DNA from: Acestrorhynchus altus
Lineage: Eukaryota > Chordata > Actinopteri > Characiformes > Acestrorhynchidae
Reading direction: 5' to 3'
Assembly (NCBI GenBank): GCA_034509495.1
Contig: CM067515.1
Location: 16,147,058-16,211,057 of the forward strand
Length of the DNA: 64,000 nt
Part shown: positions 1-10,429 of the stretch, one piece after another
Numbering within the stretch: the first letter of the stretch is position 1
Layout of the letters: each line of letters starts with the position of its first letter
The notes under the pieces: model-generated
Seen by the model: the letters and a program-made list of their open reading frames with translations, nothing else
What the model was told of the DNA's origin: nothing
Databases searched by the model: none
Position numbers and translations under genes: made by a program

Positions 1-174
1 GCAGTAAGTGGTGTCTCTCTAGTGTTCTAGACGGAGAACCATCAGAACAGTGCCATCATTAGGTTGTTACAGAGAGTTTGATTCCTGGTAAAATTGTTCT
101 CTTCTCTTCCACCATGTCTGTGACTCTCCTTCCCCATCTCACTCTTCTTTCTCCTTCTCTCTCTTCCCCTCCAG

Positions 175-267
175 AAGACTCCAGCAACTCATCCTCCACC
201 ACCACCTCCTCCTCCAGGTTGGGTCCTAAAAGCCAGTCTGTCAGGAAATGGAAAAGGTCATCATTAA
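175..267 (+). CDS. Possible terminal exon of an upstream plus-strand gene
   Basis: The window opens with three bases followed by a good donor (GTAAGT at 4-9). A strong pyrimidine tract ending in CCAG at 171-174 follows, so 4-174 looks like an intron. After it one frame reads 30 residues, starting KTPATH and followed by eight prolines, GWVLKAS and a stop. Another frame reads a Ser/Thr-rich stretch, so the true phase is not fixed. In human the gene on this side of DOHH is NFIC, also with a Pro-rich C-terminus, but I cannot match the residues to it. This is inference from splice signals and synteny only. Confidence 0.25.
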   Translation, partial: KTPATHPPPPPPPPGWVLKASLSGNGKGHH

Positions 268-1570
268 GCCTTAGAAGCCAAGATCTGCATTTCAGGGGCA
301 GTTACATACTGTTTTCTACGCTTCATATCTCAGGATCAGAACAACCTACAGACATGATACACATCATCATGCAGACTTCGTGGACAGAGCAAAGCTAATG
401 TCATCACTGACCCAGATGTTAGGTTACAGTGTAAAACGAGAAGAAGTTTGCTGTTTTTTTTCTCACACAGTGTTCAAATATCAGAAGTACGGAGACAGGA
501 TAGTACAGATACGTACAACAAAAAGAATAAAGGACTTTTCTTTGCTGTTTTTATGCTGTTCCATTCAGCCAGTCAAGGACTTCTGGAAGCAGTAATTAGT
601 TGGATCACATGGGGGGGGATTATAGCTAAATCTAACGTCTGTAGGACCATAGCTCTCCAGGAGCAGGGCTGGTGGCCCCTGTTCTGTGTGCAAGGGTTTA
701 AATGTTATAGTTATAAAGCCCCTTTAGTGGACAGTACTAAAACCCTGTCATGCACCACCTAGTGGCTAACAATTACAAGTGCAACAAATCACATGGTAAA
801 CAAAATATGTATAAGCAGGAATTTCATCTGTCTATGGAATTTCTGTAGAAATCTATCTACAACAAAACCCCTGTCAGACAAATCTGACTTTCTGTAATCA
901 GTTAATTACAATTAATGATATGTCAGTGCAAGTCCTGCATCATACCCAGTAGCAATGAATGTTTGGCCCACATCAAATGTGGCCCACATCTGAGCAGTAA
1001 GTGCCACAAAACTGGTCCAAATGTGTCTTCTGTCTGGGTAGAGAGGATTTCCAACTACTGCCAGCTCTTCAGTGGTGTATCTTCAATCATTTTCATTAAA
1101 CCATAATATTTTGACATATATAGTATTTGTTCTGTTTTGTATCGAAGCAACATTTGATACAAAGAAGTGAAGAAATGTGTAACAATGAAATGTTTTTTAG
1201 ATCACAGTGAGAAACAGGTCATAATTCCCTGGACGTCTTTGCTGAATGAAATCCCATTCACAAGTAGAGTACTGGACTGAGCAGATCAAAAGCGGTTTAT
1301 AATGCTGAGACGCAGCTCAGACTGATATGAGCATGCAGTGGGTTAGTATTTAGCCCCAAGCCCTCTGCAGTGACCCAGCTAATCCAGGACTAAGTCCTTC
1401 AGACGCTGGACATCTCGCTGACACTGATGTTCCATGGTTACTAATTGCTGTGGCTGACATTTGTGAAGGTGAAAGCTGTGTGTCAATGGTCAGCTGTTCT
1501 GTAAGCCTGCGAGACATGTCACTGTATGCCATGTAACATTACACTTTGTGTGTGATTTGTGTCAAATGTT

Positions 1571-1576
1571 AATAAA
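1571..1576 (+). terminator. Candidate polyadenylation signal AATAAA
   Basis: An AATAAA lies here, followed within about 40 bases by a GT-rich stretch. No other gene structure was seen between 270 and 1570. The simplest reading is the end of the 3' UTR of the plus-strand gene whose last exon may lie at 175-267. It could also be chance in AT-rich DNA. Confidence 0.3.
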
Positions 1577-2087
1577 GCCATCTACCCTGGGAATAAAAAC
1601 CATGCCGAGTTCTCGTGTGTTTGGGCCGGAAGAGTTTCAAACTGTGCTTTTGACAATGGTTTGGAAAAGAAAACTGATCAAATATTATCAATATTATGAT
1701 CATCATATTAACAAGCTTTTCAGCAATGCACACAATAGCTTTTCTTCTGGATCAGACCACACAGACATGAGATGAGTTGATGATCATCCAACATCCTGAC
1801 CTCACTGATTGCAATCAAATCCTCACAACAATGCTCCAAAATGTTTTTACTTTGTAAAAATAGAAACTTGAATATCAAGAAACTTAAAAGGGAAAACAAA
1901 AAAATGCATTAGACCTATATCACACCTAAGAATAACTAGATTTACCACTTTCAGTCAACACACACATATTAGCTAATGATATAATTTAATAGAGTTAAAT
2001 GATAAAGCATGTTATTAAAGTCAGTCATTTTTTCCATCCTTATTGACAACAAATGAATCTGGACACTGGTGGTCAGTCTGGCACAGT

Positions 2088-2174
2088 CTGCTTTTGTTGG
2101 AGCAACAGCTATGCTTCTAAATTCACTAGAAAGCCTTCCCTGGACAGCAGAGACAGTTACTCCAACAAAAGCAG
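2088..2174. repeat. 19-bp inverted repeat within a MITE-family copy
   Basis: The 19 bases at 2088-2106 and those at 2156-2174 are reverse complements with one mismatch, separated by 49 bases. They lie inside a fragment of the dispersed MITE-like family that runs to about 2251 and ends with its typical sequence AATACTTTTGTCTATATAG. Another fragment of the family starts near 1774. Confidence 0.6.
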
Positions 2175-2635
2175 CATCAACTATTTTCAATACCCTTGAT
2201 TTTGGAGAACGCAGTGAATGAGCAAGTGTCCCAATACTTTTGTCTATATAGACTAAGTACTGGCTACTGCACATTTATCATGTTATTGTTATGAGAAAGT
2301 GTGCCAGAATACACTGATCTGTATGTTCTTCACAAAGGCCCCCTGGAGGCTGCTCCATTAGTGGAATGGAAACTGGCCTTTTCATTATCGAATTTGCGCA
2401 GCCTGGCTCAGCCATTGCTCATTATTTCTCATTGTTCTCTTGTTCATAATCACAGTTTCTGACACTAACAAGAAAGAACTCTTTAAACAGAAAATCCAGT
2501 TCATGGACGTCTTATTAGTAGAGAAAGGTAAATTACATAGAATTCACGGCTACAAACGGCATATGGGCCTTTGAATAAAGGTCTATGCTCAACTGTATCA
2601 CTACTTCATGCTTTTATTGTCTCGTCCAATTTACC

Positions 2636-2996
2636 AAACTAAACATTTCACAATGGCTCCTATCCATCTTCTTATCCACTCTATCCTGTTCAGGGTAGAT
2701 GTGGGTTCAGAGCCTACACTGACTACAAGGAAGGAATAGGGTGCCATTCCATTGCAGGGTACCAAACCCAACCAGTCACTCATACATTCATACCTACGGG
2801 CAATGTGGCATCACCAAAGTGATTTTTGGGAGGTGGGAGGAAACCAGTGTATCCAGAGGACACCTGTGTGAACACATGGAAATCACACCAAATTCCTCCC
2901 AGAAGGAGGCCCAAGAAGGGATTGAGCAGGGATCAGACCCACAACCCCAGGCCCCTGGAGCTGTGTGACACACTACCTGCTGTGCCCCTGTGTTGC
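2636..2996 (-). mobile_element. tRNA-derived SINE with LINE-like tail
   Basis: Read on the minus strand, the element begins with a tRNA-like head: an A-box-like GCAGGTAGTGTG and a B-box-like GGTCTGATCCC. It continues through a conserved central stretch containing GGTTTCCTCCCACCTCC and ends at a tail containing GGATAAGAAGATGGATAGG. The same element type lies in plus orientation near 19.9 kb. It is diverged and has no coding capacity. A short TA dinucleotide run (about 3043-3068) lies beside it. Confidence 0.6.
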
Positions 2997-3401
2997 CCTT
3001 TTATAGTGAAATATAGTGCAAATTACCTGAAGAGTTGTGTTTTATATATATATATATATATTTATATATAATCAAGGGTCCTACTTTTCCCTTCTAGTCC
3101 CTGCTCACAGGCATGTTTTAGGGCAGTGTATAGATGAGAACCTGGCGATATGATAAGTATTACAGTACAGGAGTCAGAAACACACCATCATATGCATAAA
3201 TGGACTTTTTATGCAATCAGAACAGTGGGACCTGAAGAACACACGGGTATCTATTGGTCAAGCCTTAAACACAACGCAAAATGAATCACTATCTGACACC
3301 AATCTGTGCATTTAAACTATTAAATCAAAATCAATAGTGTTTTTGAGAATTGATACAGTATGGCAAACATAATTTCCATATCCTACTGCATTTAAGCCCA
3401 A

Positions 3402-3731
3402 TTAGAGCAAAGCACTAGACAGTGCTGTCAGCTGCTGGGCTGGTGGCAGGTAATCACATTTACCTGCCAGATCATGGAACAGATCTTTAATGAGGTGCCC
3501 GGTGATGCCGTACATGCCCGCCACCACCACCACCACTGCTATGAGGATGTAGATGATGTATTTGGGCACAGCGATGCTGTCTCTGGCTGGGGGGATGTAG
3601 TCAGTAAAGTAGAGCTCTTCTTTCTCGACTACATCCTGAAGCAGACGCCTCGCAGTGTAGGCTGTCCGGGAGCTGTTCCAGAACTCTTGCCACAGAACAG
3701 AGTGTTGTGGGATTGTGTTTGGTGTGTTCAT
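3402..3731 (-). CDS. Small single-pass membrane protein, unrecognised
   Basis: The ORF encodes 109 residues from the ATG at 3731. It has a possible N-glycosylation site (NSS, residues 19-21), a polar region with acidic KEEL and IPPARD, and one strongly hydrophobic segment at about residues 58-78 (YIIYILIAVVVVVAG). No signal peptide is evident. An in-frame GTAAAT donor follows residue 90, so the last 19 residues may be intronic and another exon may exist downstream. In human, SMIM24 lies between NFIC and DOHH on this strand, but I see no sequence match to it. The open frame extends to 3815 upstream of the ATG. The coherent N-terminal domain plus membrane segment argues against a chance ORF. 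Confidence 0.5.
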   Translation of the reverse strand: MNTPNTIPQHSVLWQEFWNSSRTAYTARRLLQDVVEKEELYFTDYIPPARDSIAVPKYIIYILIAVVVVVAGMYGITGHLIKDLFHDLAGKCDYLPPAQQLTALSSALL

Positions 3732-4044
3732 CTCGCACAAGCATGGACTGTGAACTTCTGCTGAGGCTGGGACACTCTCCTGAGGAACATGTGGCCACAG
3801 TTTAAATGTAAACAAATATCAAAGAACCAGACGAGTTTGTCTGAAAACTGCTTATTTTTATATGCGGACTAAATATGTGAACTTGTGTTTAATTTGTAGG
3901 AGCTTTTCTAACAATGTAGAATCAATTTGCATATGAATAAGTAATGATCCTTTAAAAATAATGATCATTTTTGTGTGTGAGAGCAATGATATTATAGTTA
4001 TAATATGAATGATTATTTATAATATGTAATTATTATCATTAATA

Positions 4045-4045
<1 letters not shown>

Positions 4046-4116
<71 letters not shown>
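4046..4116. repeat. (AAT)n microsatellite
   Basis: About 71 bases of uninterrupted AAT trinucleotide repeat lie in the interval between two of the small membrane-protein ORFs. Confidence 0.95.
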
Positions 4117-4192
4117 CTGTATTAAGTTTGTGTTTCATTCTGGATGTTCTACAGTTTTTTTCTGCGTTTAGACACATTTACAGGTCTGTACA

Positions 4193-4393
4193 TCAACTCC
4201 TCCAAGATGCTGAAGATAGTTTAAATGGTAATGTGTGAGTTTGCTCTGACAGGCTGATGTGGCTGGTGAATGAGGTGATGGTGATTTCATGGAGCAGGTT
4301 GTTGGTCTTCAAGCAGAACGGAAACAGGAGAATGAGTGACAATGATGTGCAGAAGAAGACGAAGACGTGCTGAAAGACATGCTGAACGAACAT
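4193..4393 (-). CDS. Possible diverged micro-membrane protein
   Basis: The ORF has 66 residues from the ATG at 4393. One hydrophobic stretch (HVFVFFCTSLSLILLFPFC) is followed by a polar Ser/Thr-rich tail. The core TSLSLIL can be laid over the TSLTVIL of the ORF at 6437-6571 in the same register, but identity is low, with about six matches in 27 positions. It is on the same strand as the other small ORFs here. It may be a decayed third copy or chance. A 15-bp tandem duplication containing CACAGGCTGAATC follows at about 4471-4510. Confidence 0.25.
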   Translation of the reverse strand: MFVQHVFQHVFVFFCTSLSLILLFPFCLKTNNLLHEITITSFTSHISLSEQTHTLPFKLSSASWRS

Positions 4394-6436
4394 CCCAGAC
4401 AGCCTCACGTGAGGCCACTCCCTGATCTGACTAAGAGGCTCAACTTTCCTTGACACAGTTCCACTTTAGCACCACAGGCTGAATCACCACAGGCTGAATC
4501 ACCACAGGCATTGATAAAATGAAATATCTAAAAAAGTCTGGAAAGCTCTTTTAACCTATAATTCACGGTTTCTATGATCATAAATGCCATTTGAATGAGT
4601 AAAACATTATGTGCACAAATAAATAAGATGTATGTATTAAAACTGTCAGTTAAAATGCATCCAAATTTACCACATAAAAGTAAATAAATGTTTTATGAAT
4701 TTTGGGTTTAAATTTCAGTATATATTTTAATCATTAACAGAAAAACAACATAGTTTTGCATATCTTTATACATAATTCAATTTTCACTAGAACAAATTTG
4801 ACATTTTAAACATGACAATTTCATTTTTGCTTGTGAAAACTTGCTTGTAAATAACATTTATGTCATAGCAAAAATGCCTCAGCTTATAAAAAAAGGGGCA
4901 AACTACAGATTCATATGATTGAAAGAAAATGAATAGAAATGCTTGAACATTAGTATTTTGTTACTTTTGTTTTTAATAGAAACTTATAATAGAACTTAAA
5001 AGCAAAACCCTCCAGTAAGACTTAAAAATGCATTATACCAACACCAGAACAACTAAGAACTTAATTCTGGTATCTCTGCAATAGTACAACTAGATTTATC
5101 ACTTTCCGTGAACACTTACATATTATAGAAAATAATATAATTAAATATATAAAAATATTCTTAAATATTAAAGCATGTTATGGTCAAAGTCAGGCATTTA
5201 TTCAATCATACTCGTGGACTCAAGCATACATTTTCAAACACAGCCAAAACTGTAGACAAATGAATGTGGTCAGTCTGGTACAGTCTTAGTTGGAGTCTTT
5301 GTCTTTGTGGTCCCTTTGTTGGAGTAACTGTCTCTACTGTCCAGAGAAGGCTTTCTAATATATTATGGAGGATGTGAGGACTGCCACCATCTCATCTCAT
5401 CCCCAAATGCATAGCTCATCTCAAAATAATGGACAGAGCTCCATCATTTCAGAGAACACTCTGCAGTGCTGAGGGGCTTTGCGCCTCTCTAGCACGTCTG
5501 GCATTAGGTCATAGGTTCATGTTTATCAGCTCCAGAGAGAAGTATTTGTACAGTGATGATTTTTCTAGTTTTGTTTCTTGGACCTTCAAAATGTGATTGA
5601 AGTGTAAACCTTCAAGGATTTTAACAAAAATACATTTTTGGAAGTAGAGCCAAATTTTACAGTCCATACATTTTCACAGGTTCAAAAGTATTGTACAATT
5701 AACTGTTAAACAGTCAGATGTTGCCTGTTCCCTCAATGTTTAATGATAAAGCTAAAAGATAAGTTAAATGAAAGTGAATTCTAAGTCTTACTATCAGTAT
5801 GTGATCCACAAATATGTCAGTGTAAGTGAAAGAGGCCACCACTAGACCGAGAACAAAAAATGATCAAAGAGAGCAGATTGGCAGTTGACAATTTGGTACA
5901 TGCTTTAAAAATTTACAGGCAAAGTCAGTGACACAAAAGAACCTGGAAGAGCATGAAAGAGACCTGAAGTGGGAATTCACAGAATTATTTCCAGAAGAAT
6001 ATGGTATCCTGAAGAGGGTCCCAGTGGATCCAGATTTCACCTGGAATCATCAGGCTTAAGGCAGGAATATGCCCTGGACAGGGCACTAGTCCATCGCAGG
6101 GTGAATTCCGAAACAGATAAGCCTATATATACTGTCCACTGGAGAGGTGTACAGAGGTAAAACTATATGTACGGACCTGACTGCATTACCACATGTAAAC
6201 AGACTATATACACGGTCACTGTCATGTATAAAACTTTGTATCTCAAAAAAGGCAACTTTACAGAAGAAAGAAAAATCTAAATATCTGATTCCATAAGTGG
6301 AGCATTACGATTGGTCCATTCATTATGAAATTCTGACACAATCTAAGGCTAGACTTACAAAAAGCCCAATTTAGATACAAGGTTTTTGTCTGACAGTGAC
6401 AATCTATTCTAAGTAGAGGTAAATCTGGTTGCTCAC

Positions 6437-6571
6437 TCAGACTGGCACATTCTCCTCAGACTCAGGTGGTCCCTTTATCTTCTTGCAGAAGACCTGGGAC
6501 AGGAGGAAGTTCCACAGAATGACCGTTAAGGAGGTGTTGGCTGAAATGATGCTGACCATGAGAGGATGCAT
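6437..6571 (-). CDS. Micro-membrane protein, copy B of a tandem pair
   Basis: The ORF has 44 residues from the ATG at 6571. The hydrophobic segment covers residues 2-28 (it begins HPLMVSIIS and contains ANTSLTVILW). A basic KK pair and an acidic tail (PESEENVPV) follow, so the tail is probably cytosolic. It aligns gap-free over 31 residues with the ORF at 9137-9268. The shared residues include HP, NTS, TV, W, L, Q and F, then a dibasic pair. The frame stays open upstream of the ATG for about 28 codons, so a 5' exon could join there. I do not recognise the family. Confidence 0.45.
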   Translation of the reverse strand: MHPLMVSIISANTSLTVILWNFLLSQVFCKKIKGPPESEENVPV

Positions 6572-6954
6572 CTTTGAGTGTCCGCTGTGTGTGGCCCTCA
6601 GCACAGAGTGAAGCTGCCGTGTTCTGCTGAATGACTGACTGGGTCTTAGAGTAGAGTGGTGTGTTTATGAATGTGTGTGACGTGGACAGGCCTTCCTTAT
6701 CCTCTTCAGGTGACCTCAATCACTTGATCTATCAGATTCATCCGTCCTTTCTGACCTTGCTCTGCTGTGCAAGGCTCTCAGCTAATCTGCAAGATCAGTG
6801 TCTCAGCCGTACCTGAGACCACAGCCCAGTACCACACATTCTCCATCTGCCCCTCTCTGCAGATTAAATAGATAGCCTAAATAACCACAGTACAGTTAAA
6901 CTACAAACCACCTCACTTATCTATTGCAAAATTCTGACTACCTAAACACGATTT

Positions 6955-7362
6955 TACATATATTGTATGTCCAAATGTGGACACCTCTTCTAATGAACGC
7001 ATTATGTACTTTAAGTTGCACCATTGCTGACACAGAAGTGCAAATGCACACAAACACACACAAAACTTGTTTAGTCCCTGAAGAGAAGTGAACCATTTGG
7101 CATCAGGCCTAAGTCCAGGTTTGGGGTTCAAAAATATGGAGAAGCGTAACTGTGTTCTCTGGAATGATGGTGCTCCAACCAACTTCTGGGATGAGTTGGG
7201 GATGAGGTGGGATGGAGTGGCTAAATGCAATCAAATCCTTACTGCAATGTTCCAAAATCTAATAAAAAAAAAAAACCTTCCCTGGACATAAATACTTAAA
7301 ATACCTTTAAGAAAAAGAATTAATGAGCAGATGTCCAAATACTTTTGTCCGTATAGTGTATT
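6955..7362 (+). mobile_element. Near full-length MITE-like element, Tc1-related type
   Basis: The left end reads TGTCCAAATGTGGACACCT and the right end reads CAAATACTTTTGTCCGTATAG, roughly inverted versions of each other. The interior carries landmarks found again elsewhere in the window: TTAAGTTGCACC, GTTCTCTGGAATGATGGTG, GGGATGAG and CAATCAAATCC. It is the longest copy of the most abundant dispersed family here. No intact coding frame is present. Confidence 0.55.
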
Positions 7363-7515
7363 AAGTTGATCTCTGAAACTGATGTAACTAATGTAATGGA
7401 ACAAACATCAAATTCAAGAATACAAATGGCTATACTGTTTACTCTGAATAGCATTCTCTATTGTTCTTGGCTCTAGATAAACTCATACAGTGAGTCATAC
7501 AGTGTCAGAAGCCGG

Positions 7516-7516
<1 letters not shown>

Positions 7517-7563
<47 letters not shown>
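7517..7563. repeat. Poly-T tract
   Basis: A run of about 47 T residues, possibly the poly-A end of a minus-strand retroposed sequence. The apparent poly-Phe reading frame is an artefact of this run. Confidence 0.95.
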
Positions 7564-7569
<6 letters not shown>

Positions 7570-8179
7570 ATATTTTCACATTTGGATAATCTACATACTA
7601 GTGCATCTCAAAAATTTTGAGCTAGAAAATATGGACAAAAAAAAAATCATACCCCATTATATTTTAACTGAATGGTGACACCCCATGAAATATTTTTCTT
7701 TAACTATATTTGAATGTTCTTCATTTCTTTTTTTTTTGTACACATTAAGTTTTCATGGCAGAACTCTAATGCCCCCTCCATAGGGTGTATGTGAGTGATG
7801 GGGGTGGAGGGGAGCAGAGTAGAGGAGAAGTTGAGAGCAGGGGGTGGAGCAGAATGAGGGAGCACAAAAAGGTTTTTCTGATTGAAACATTGAAATGTCA
7901 TTCAAAACTTTAAAACTCAATATAAAAAATGTCACCTGAGCCCATATCTTGCTTTATTGATACCCTCATATTGATATAAATATTGATATGTGTCAGTTCC
8001 TGACACCCCTGCTGCTCTCATGGCTTAATACAATCAAACTCCTCACAGCATGCTCTAACGTCTAGTGTAAAGCCTTCTAATAAGAGTATAAGCTGTTAAT
8101 AAAGCAAATAGGGACAAACATCCTCTCTATACCATTGATTTCAGAAGTAATACTATCTATAAAACTTATAATGATACAC

Positions 8180-8400
8180 TCTTAAAATATGAAGGTGCTT
8201 CAGATGTTTCTTTAAGCAATATTACCGAAGAACCACACTTGGTTCCATAAAGAATATCTATATTGGTTTAAAAACATTTTATATCAAGTGAAGATCCTTA
8301 AAAACTTTAAGAGCCCTTAAATGTTCTTCACACTCACATCTCTATCATAAAAAAGGTTCTGTATGTAACCGTGGTTCTTTTATTTGTAGAATTGAAGTTT
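8180..8400. repeat. Dispersed non-coding repeat fragment
   Basis: It contains the phrases CCGAAGAACCACACTTGGTTCC, read as two halves around AAGAACC and GGTTCC, and later AAAAAAGGTTCTGTATG and GTGGTTCTTTT. Similar GGTTCT/AGAACC modules occur at 61745-62045. The arrangement suggests a small palindromic DNA element. A fragment of the main MITE-like family precedes it at about 8010-8130. Confidence 0.3.
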
Positions 8401-9136
8401 TGGATTAGATTATTATGAAAACATGGAAATATGCGTTTCCATACACATATGCTCCAAACTACTTTCTGGTCATTATGAACTATTTAAGGTGGAAGGTTGA
8501 GTTTAAGTGATAAATCAAATTTAAATGGCTAGTGAAGCAGCATTGCCTATATATATATATTTCAGTGCCTATGTATATATTTCATTCATCATTTATTCAG
8601 GACAAAAATAGAAAAATAATGTTCTTTACCTACCGCAAAGATGTCTTTGAGGCACGTCTCTTTTGGAGATTTAAGATCTGAATGAATCTTCAGTTTGAGA
8701 GTTCCCGTTGTCTACTTGGTCCAAGTCCTTTGTGCAGAATGGAGAAGGTGGACTGTATTTTCCTCAATCTGGCAACAAACGTAATCTGAACAGAGAATAA
8801 ATACCATCTGCAAATGCAAAGTCACTCTCTGTCACACAATCTGTGCAGAATTTAATCTTGGCCTCTGCCAAAATAATCTGTAATACCCAAAGCCAAACAG
8901 AAACAAATATTTCATTCCAGACATTTTCCTGCTAGTCATCTGAGGCTTTCCAGAAAGACAAATGAGAATACATTACCTGAAGCTGAAGCACTGATGGAGA
9001 TGAAAGCTTTGGAGTCAGCAGAGGCACTAATCCCAAATAAATAAAAAAAATAAAAAACAACTATACAAATAAAAAAAAAAGCTAAAAATAAACCTAGTAT
9101 AAGCTGTACTGCATTTCCATGCAAAGATTATGGTTA

Positions 9137-9268
9137 TCATGGGCTTTCCTTTGATTTGGACTCATCTTCGGTCCTCCTGTAAAAGGCTTGTGTCAGGATG
9201 TAGATCCAATACACAACGGTAATGGAGGTGTTGGTTATCACAACAGCAATCAAAAAAGGATGCACCAT
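9137..9268 (-). CDS. Micro-membrane protein, copy C of a tandem pair
   Basis: The ORF has 43 residues from the ATG at 9268. One hydrophobic segment covers about residues 3-30 (VHPFLIAVVITNTS then ITVVYWIYIL), followed by an RR pair and the tail TEDESKSKESP. It is paralogous to the ORF at 6437-6571. The membrane segments line up residue for residue with 11 identities in 31 and mostly conservative changes, and both have a dibasic stop-transfer and an acidic C-terminus. Upstream of the ATG the frame reads AVFRPESI after a stop. Copy B has SVLRAT in the comparable place, which hints that coding may begin further 5'. Confidence 0.45.
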   Translation of the reverse strand: MVHPFLIAVVITNTSITVVYWIYILTQAFYRRTEDESKSKESP

Positions 9269-9739
9269 GATTGACTCGGGTCTGAACACTGCTTATAGTT
9301 TTTGTTTCTAAGGCTGGGTTCAGTAATGTGGAGCTCTTTGTAATACTTAAATTTGCTGGCCCTCCCTCTAGGCCCTCCCGTGGTCCTGCTGCTTACAAAG
9401 CCTCAGCCCAGATCACGCTGACCACTAAACAAAAACATTTAGCCAATCCTTACAGAATAAATACAAGATGTGATAGCTTTCCTTTTGGGTCTTAAATCTG
9501 GTCCATGTAAGTGTCTACAATCAAATGTAATACCTCTCTAAAAGCTCTCTGATATAAGTTATTACACCACATTGTTATGAATCCACCTCCTGGTCTTTTT
9601 TTTGTCCCAACTTTCCCCCCAATTTGGAAATGCCCCAATCCCATTACTCAAACAGTTACTTTCAACAGGATACTGGTGTGCATGTTTCTGAACTGTCCCA
9701 AACAGACCACATGAGGGTGGAATGAGAGCCCAACATCCT

Positions 9740-10400
9740 TTAGTGGGACCTGTACTCACAGCCCAGCACTGATTGGCGTTCGCCAGAAAACACCAGGATT
9801 AGTGCTAATGGCACCCTATTCCCTTCACAGATGAGAGCATATTTACACTGAGCACATGTGACGAACATGAAAGAGTCTGGAGATGAAGGGGTGAACATTA
9901 TGCTGTCTGCAACATTATCTAGCATGACTGGTTTCGTGGTGGGTTAGTGATTATCTAAGGAGGCATGTCCTTGGAGGGTCGCACAAACCTCCACATGATA
10001 GCCAAAAGCCTGAATGCTGTTAAGTACCGTGTTGAAATACTAAGACCTTATGCTGGTGCAATAGGCCCTGGGTTCCTCCTGGTGCAGGACAATGCACAAC
10101 ATCATGTGGCCAGAGTTTGTAGGCAGGTCCTGGATGATGAAGACATTTATGCCATTGATTGACCCTAACGTTTCCCAGACCTGAAGCAATTGGGAACCTC
10201 TGGGACATTGGTGTATCCACTGCCACCAAGTTGTGCCACAGACTTCTAGGAACTCACTGGGAGGACATCCCCTAGGACACCATCTCCCCTATGACACTGT
10301 CCCTCATCAGGGGCATGCGCAGACATTGGAGGGAGACCACACAAGACATGTGGGGACCATACACACTATTTAGTAACATTATGAGCAATGAAATTCACAG
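9740..10400 (+). pseudogene. Decayed Tc1/mariner-type transposase
   Basis: Successive plus-strand frames give pieces of a DD34E-type transposase. First comes FTDESIFTLSTCDEHERVW, the first Asp region. SLEGRTNLH and PGFLLVQDNAQHH follow, the second Asp region, then VARVCRQVLDDEDIYAID. After this, frameshifts and stops break the Glu region. The frame changes at least twice. Related flanking sequence may start near 9560. It is a dead DNA transposon copy with no role in the neighbouring genes. Confidence 0.7.
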
Positions 10401-10429
10401 AAATTGGTTTAGCCTGTGATTTCAATGTC

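Noticed and set aside
3402..3731. Assignment of the small membrane ORF to SMIM24 or to the MRAP family
   Set aside because: The position would suit SMIM24, and the aromatic/acidic stretch before the helix recalls MRAP. The helix and flanking motifs of neither family are present.
7490..7678. Plus-strand ORF with poly-Phe
   Set aside because: The run is the 47-base T tract at 7517-7563.
8936..9124. Hydrophobic minus-strand ORF just downstream of the micro-protein at 9137-9268
   Set aside because: It is Phe- and Ala/Ser-repeat rich because of AAAAAT-type low complexity, and it has no counterpart beside the paralogous copy at 6437-6571.
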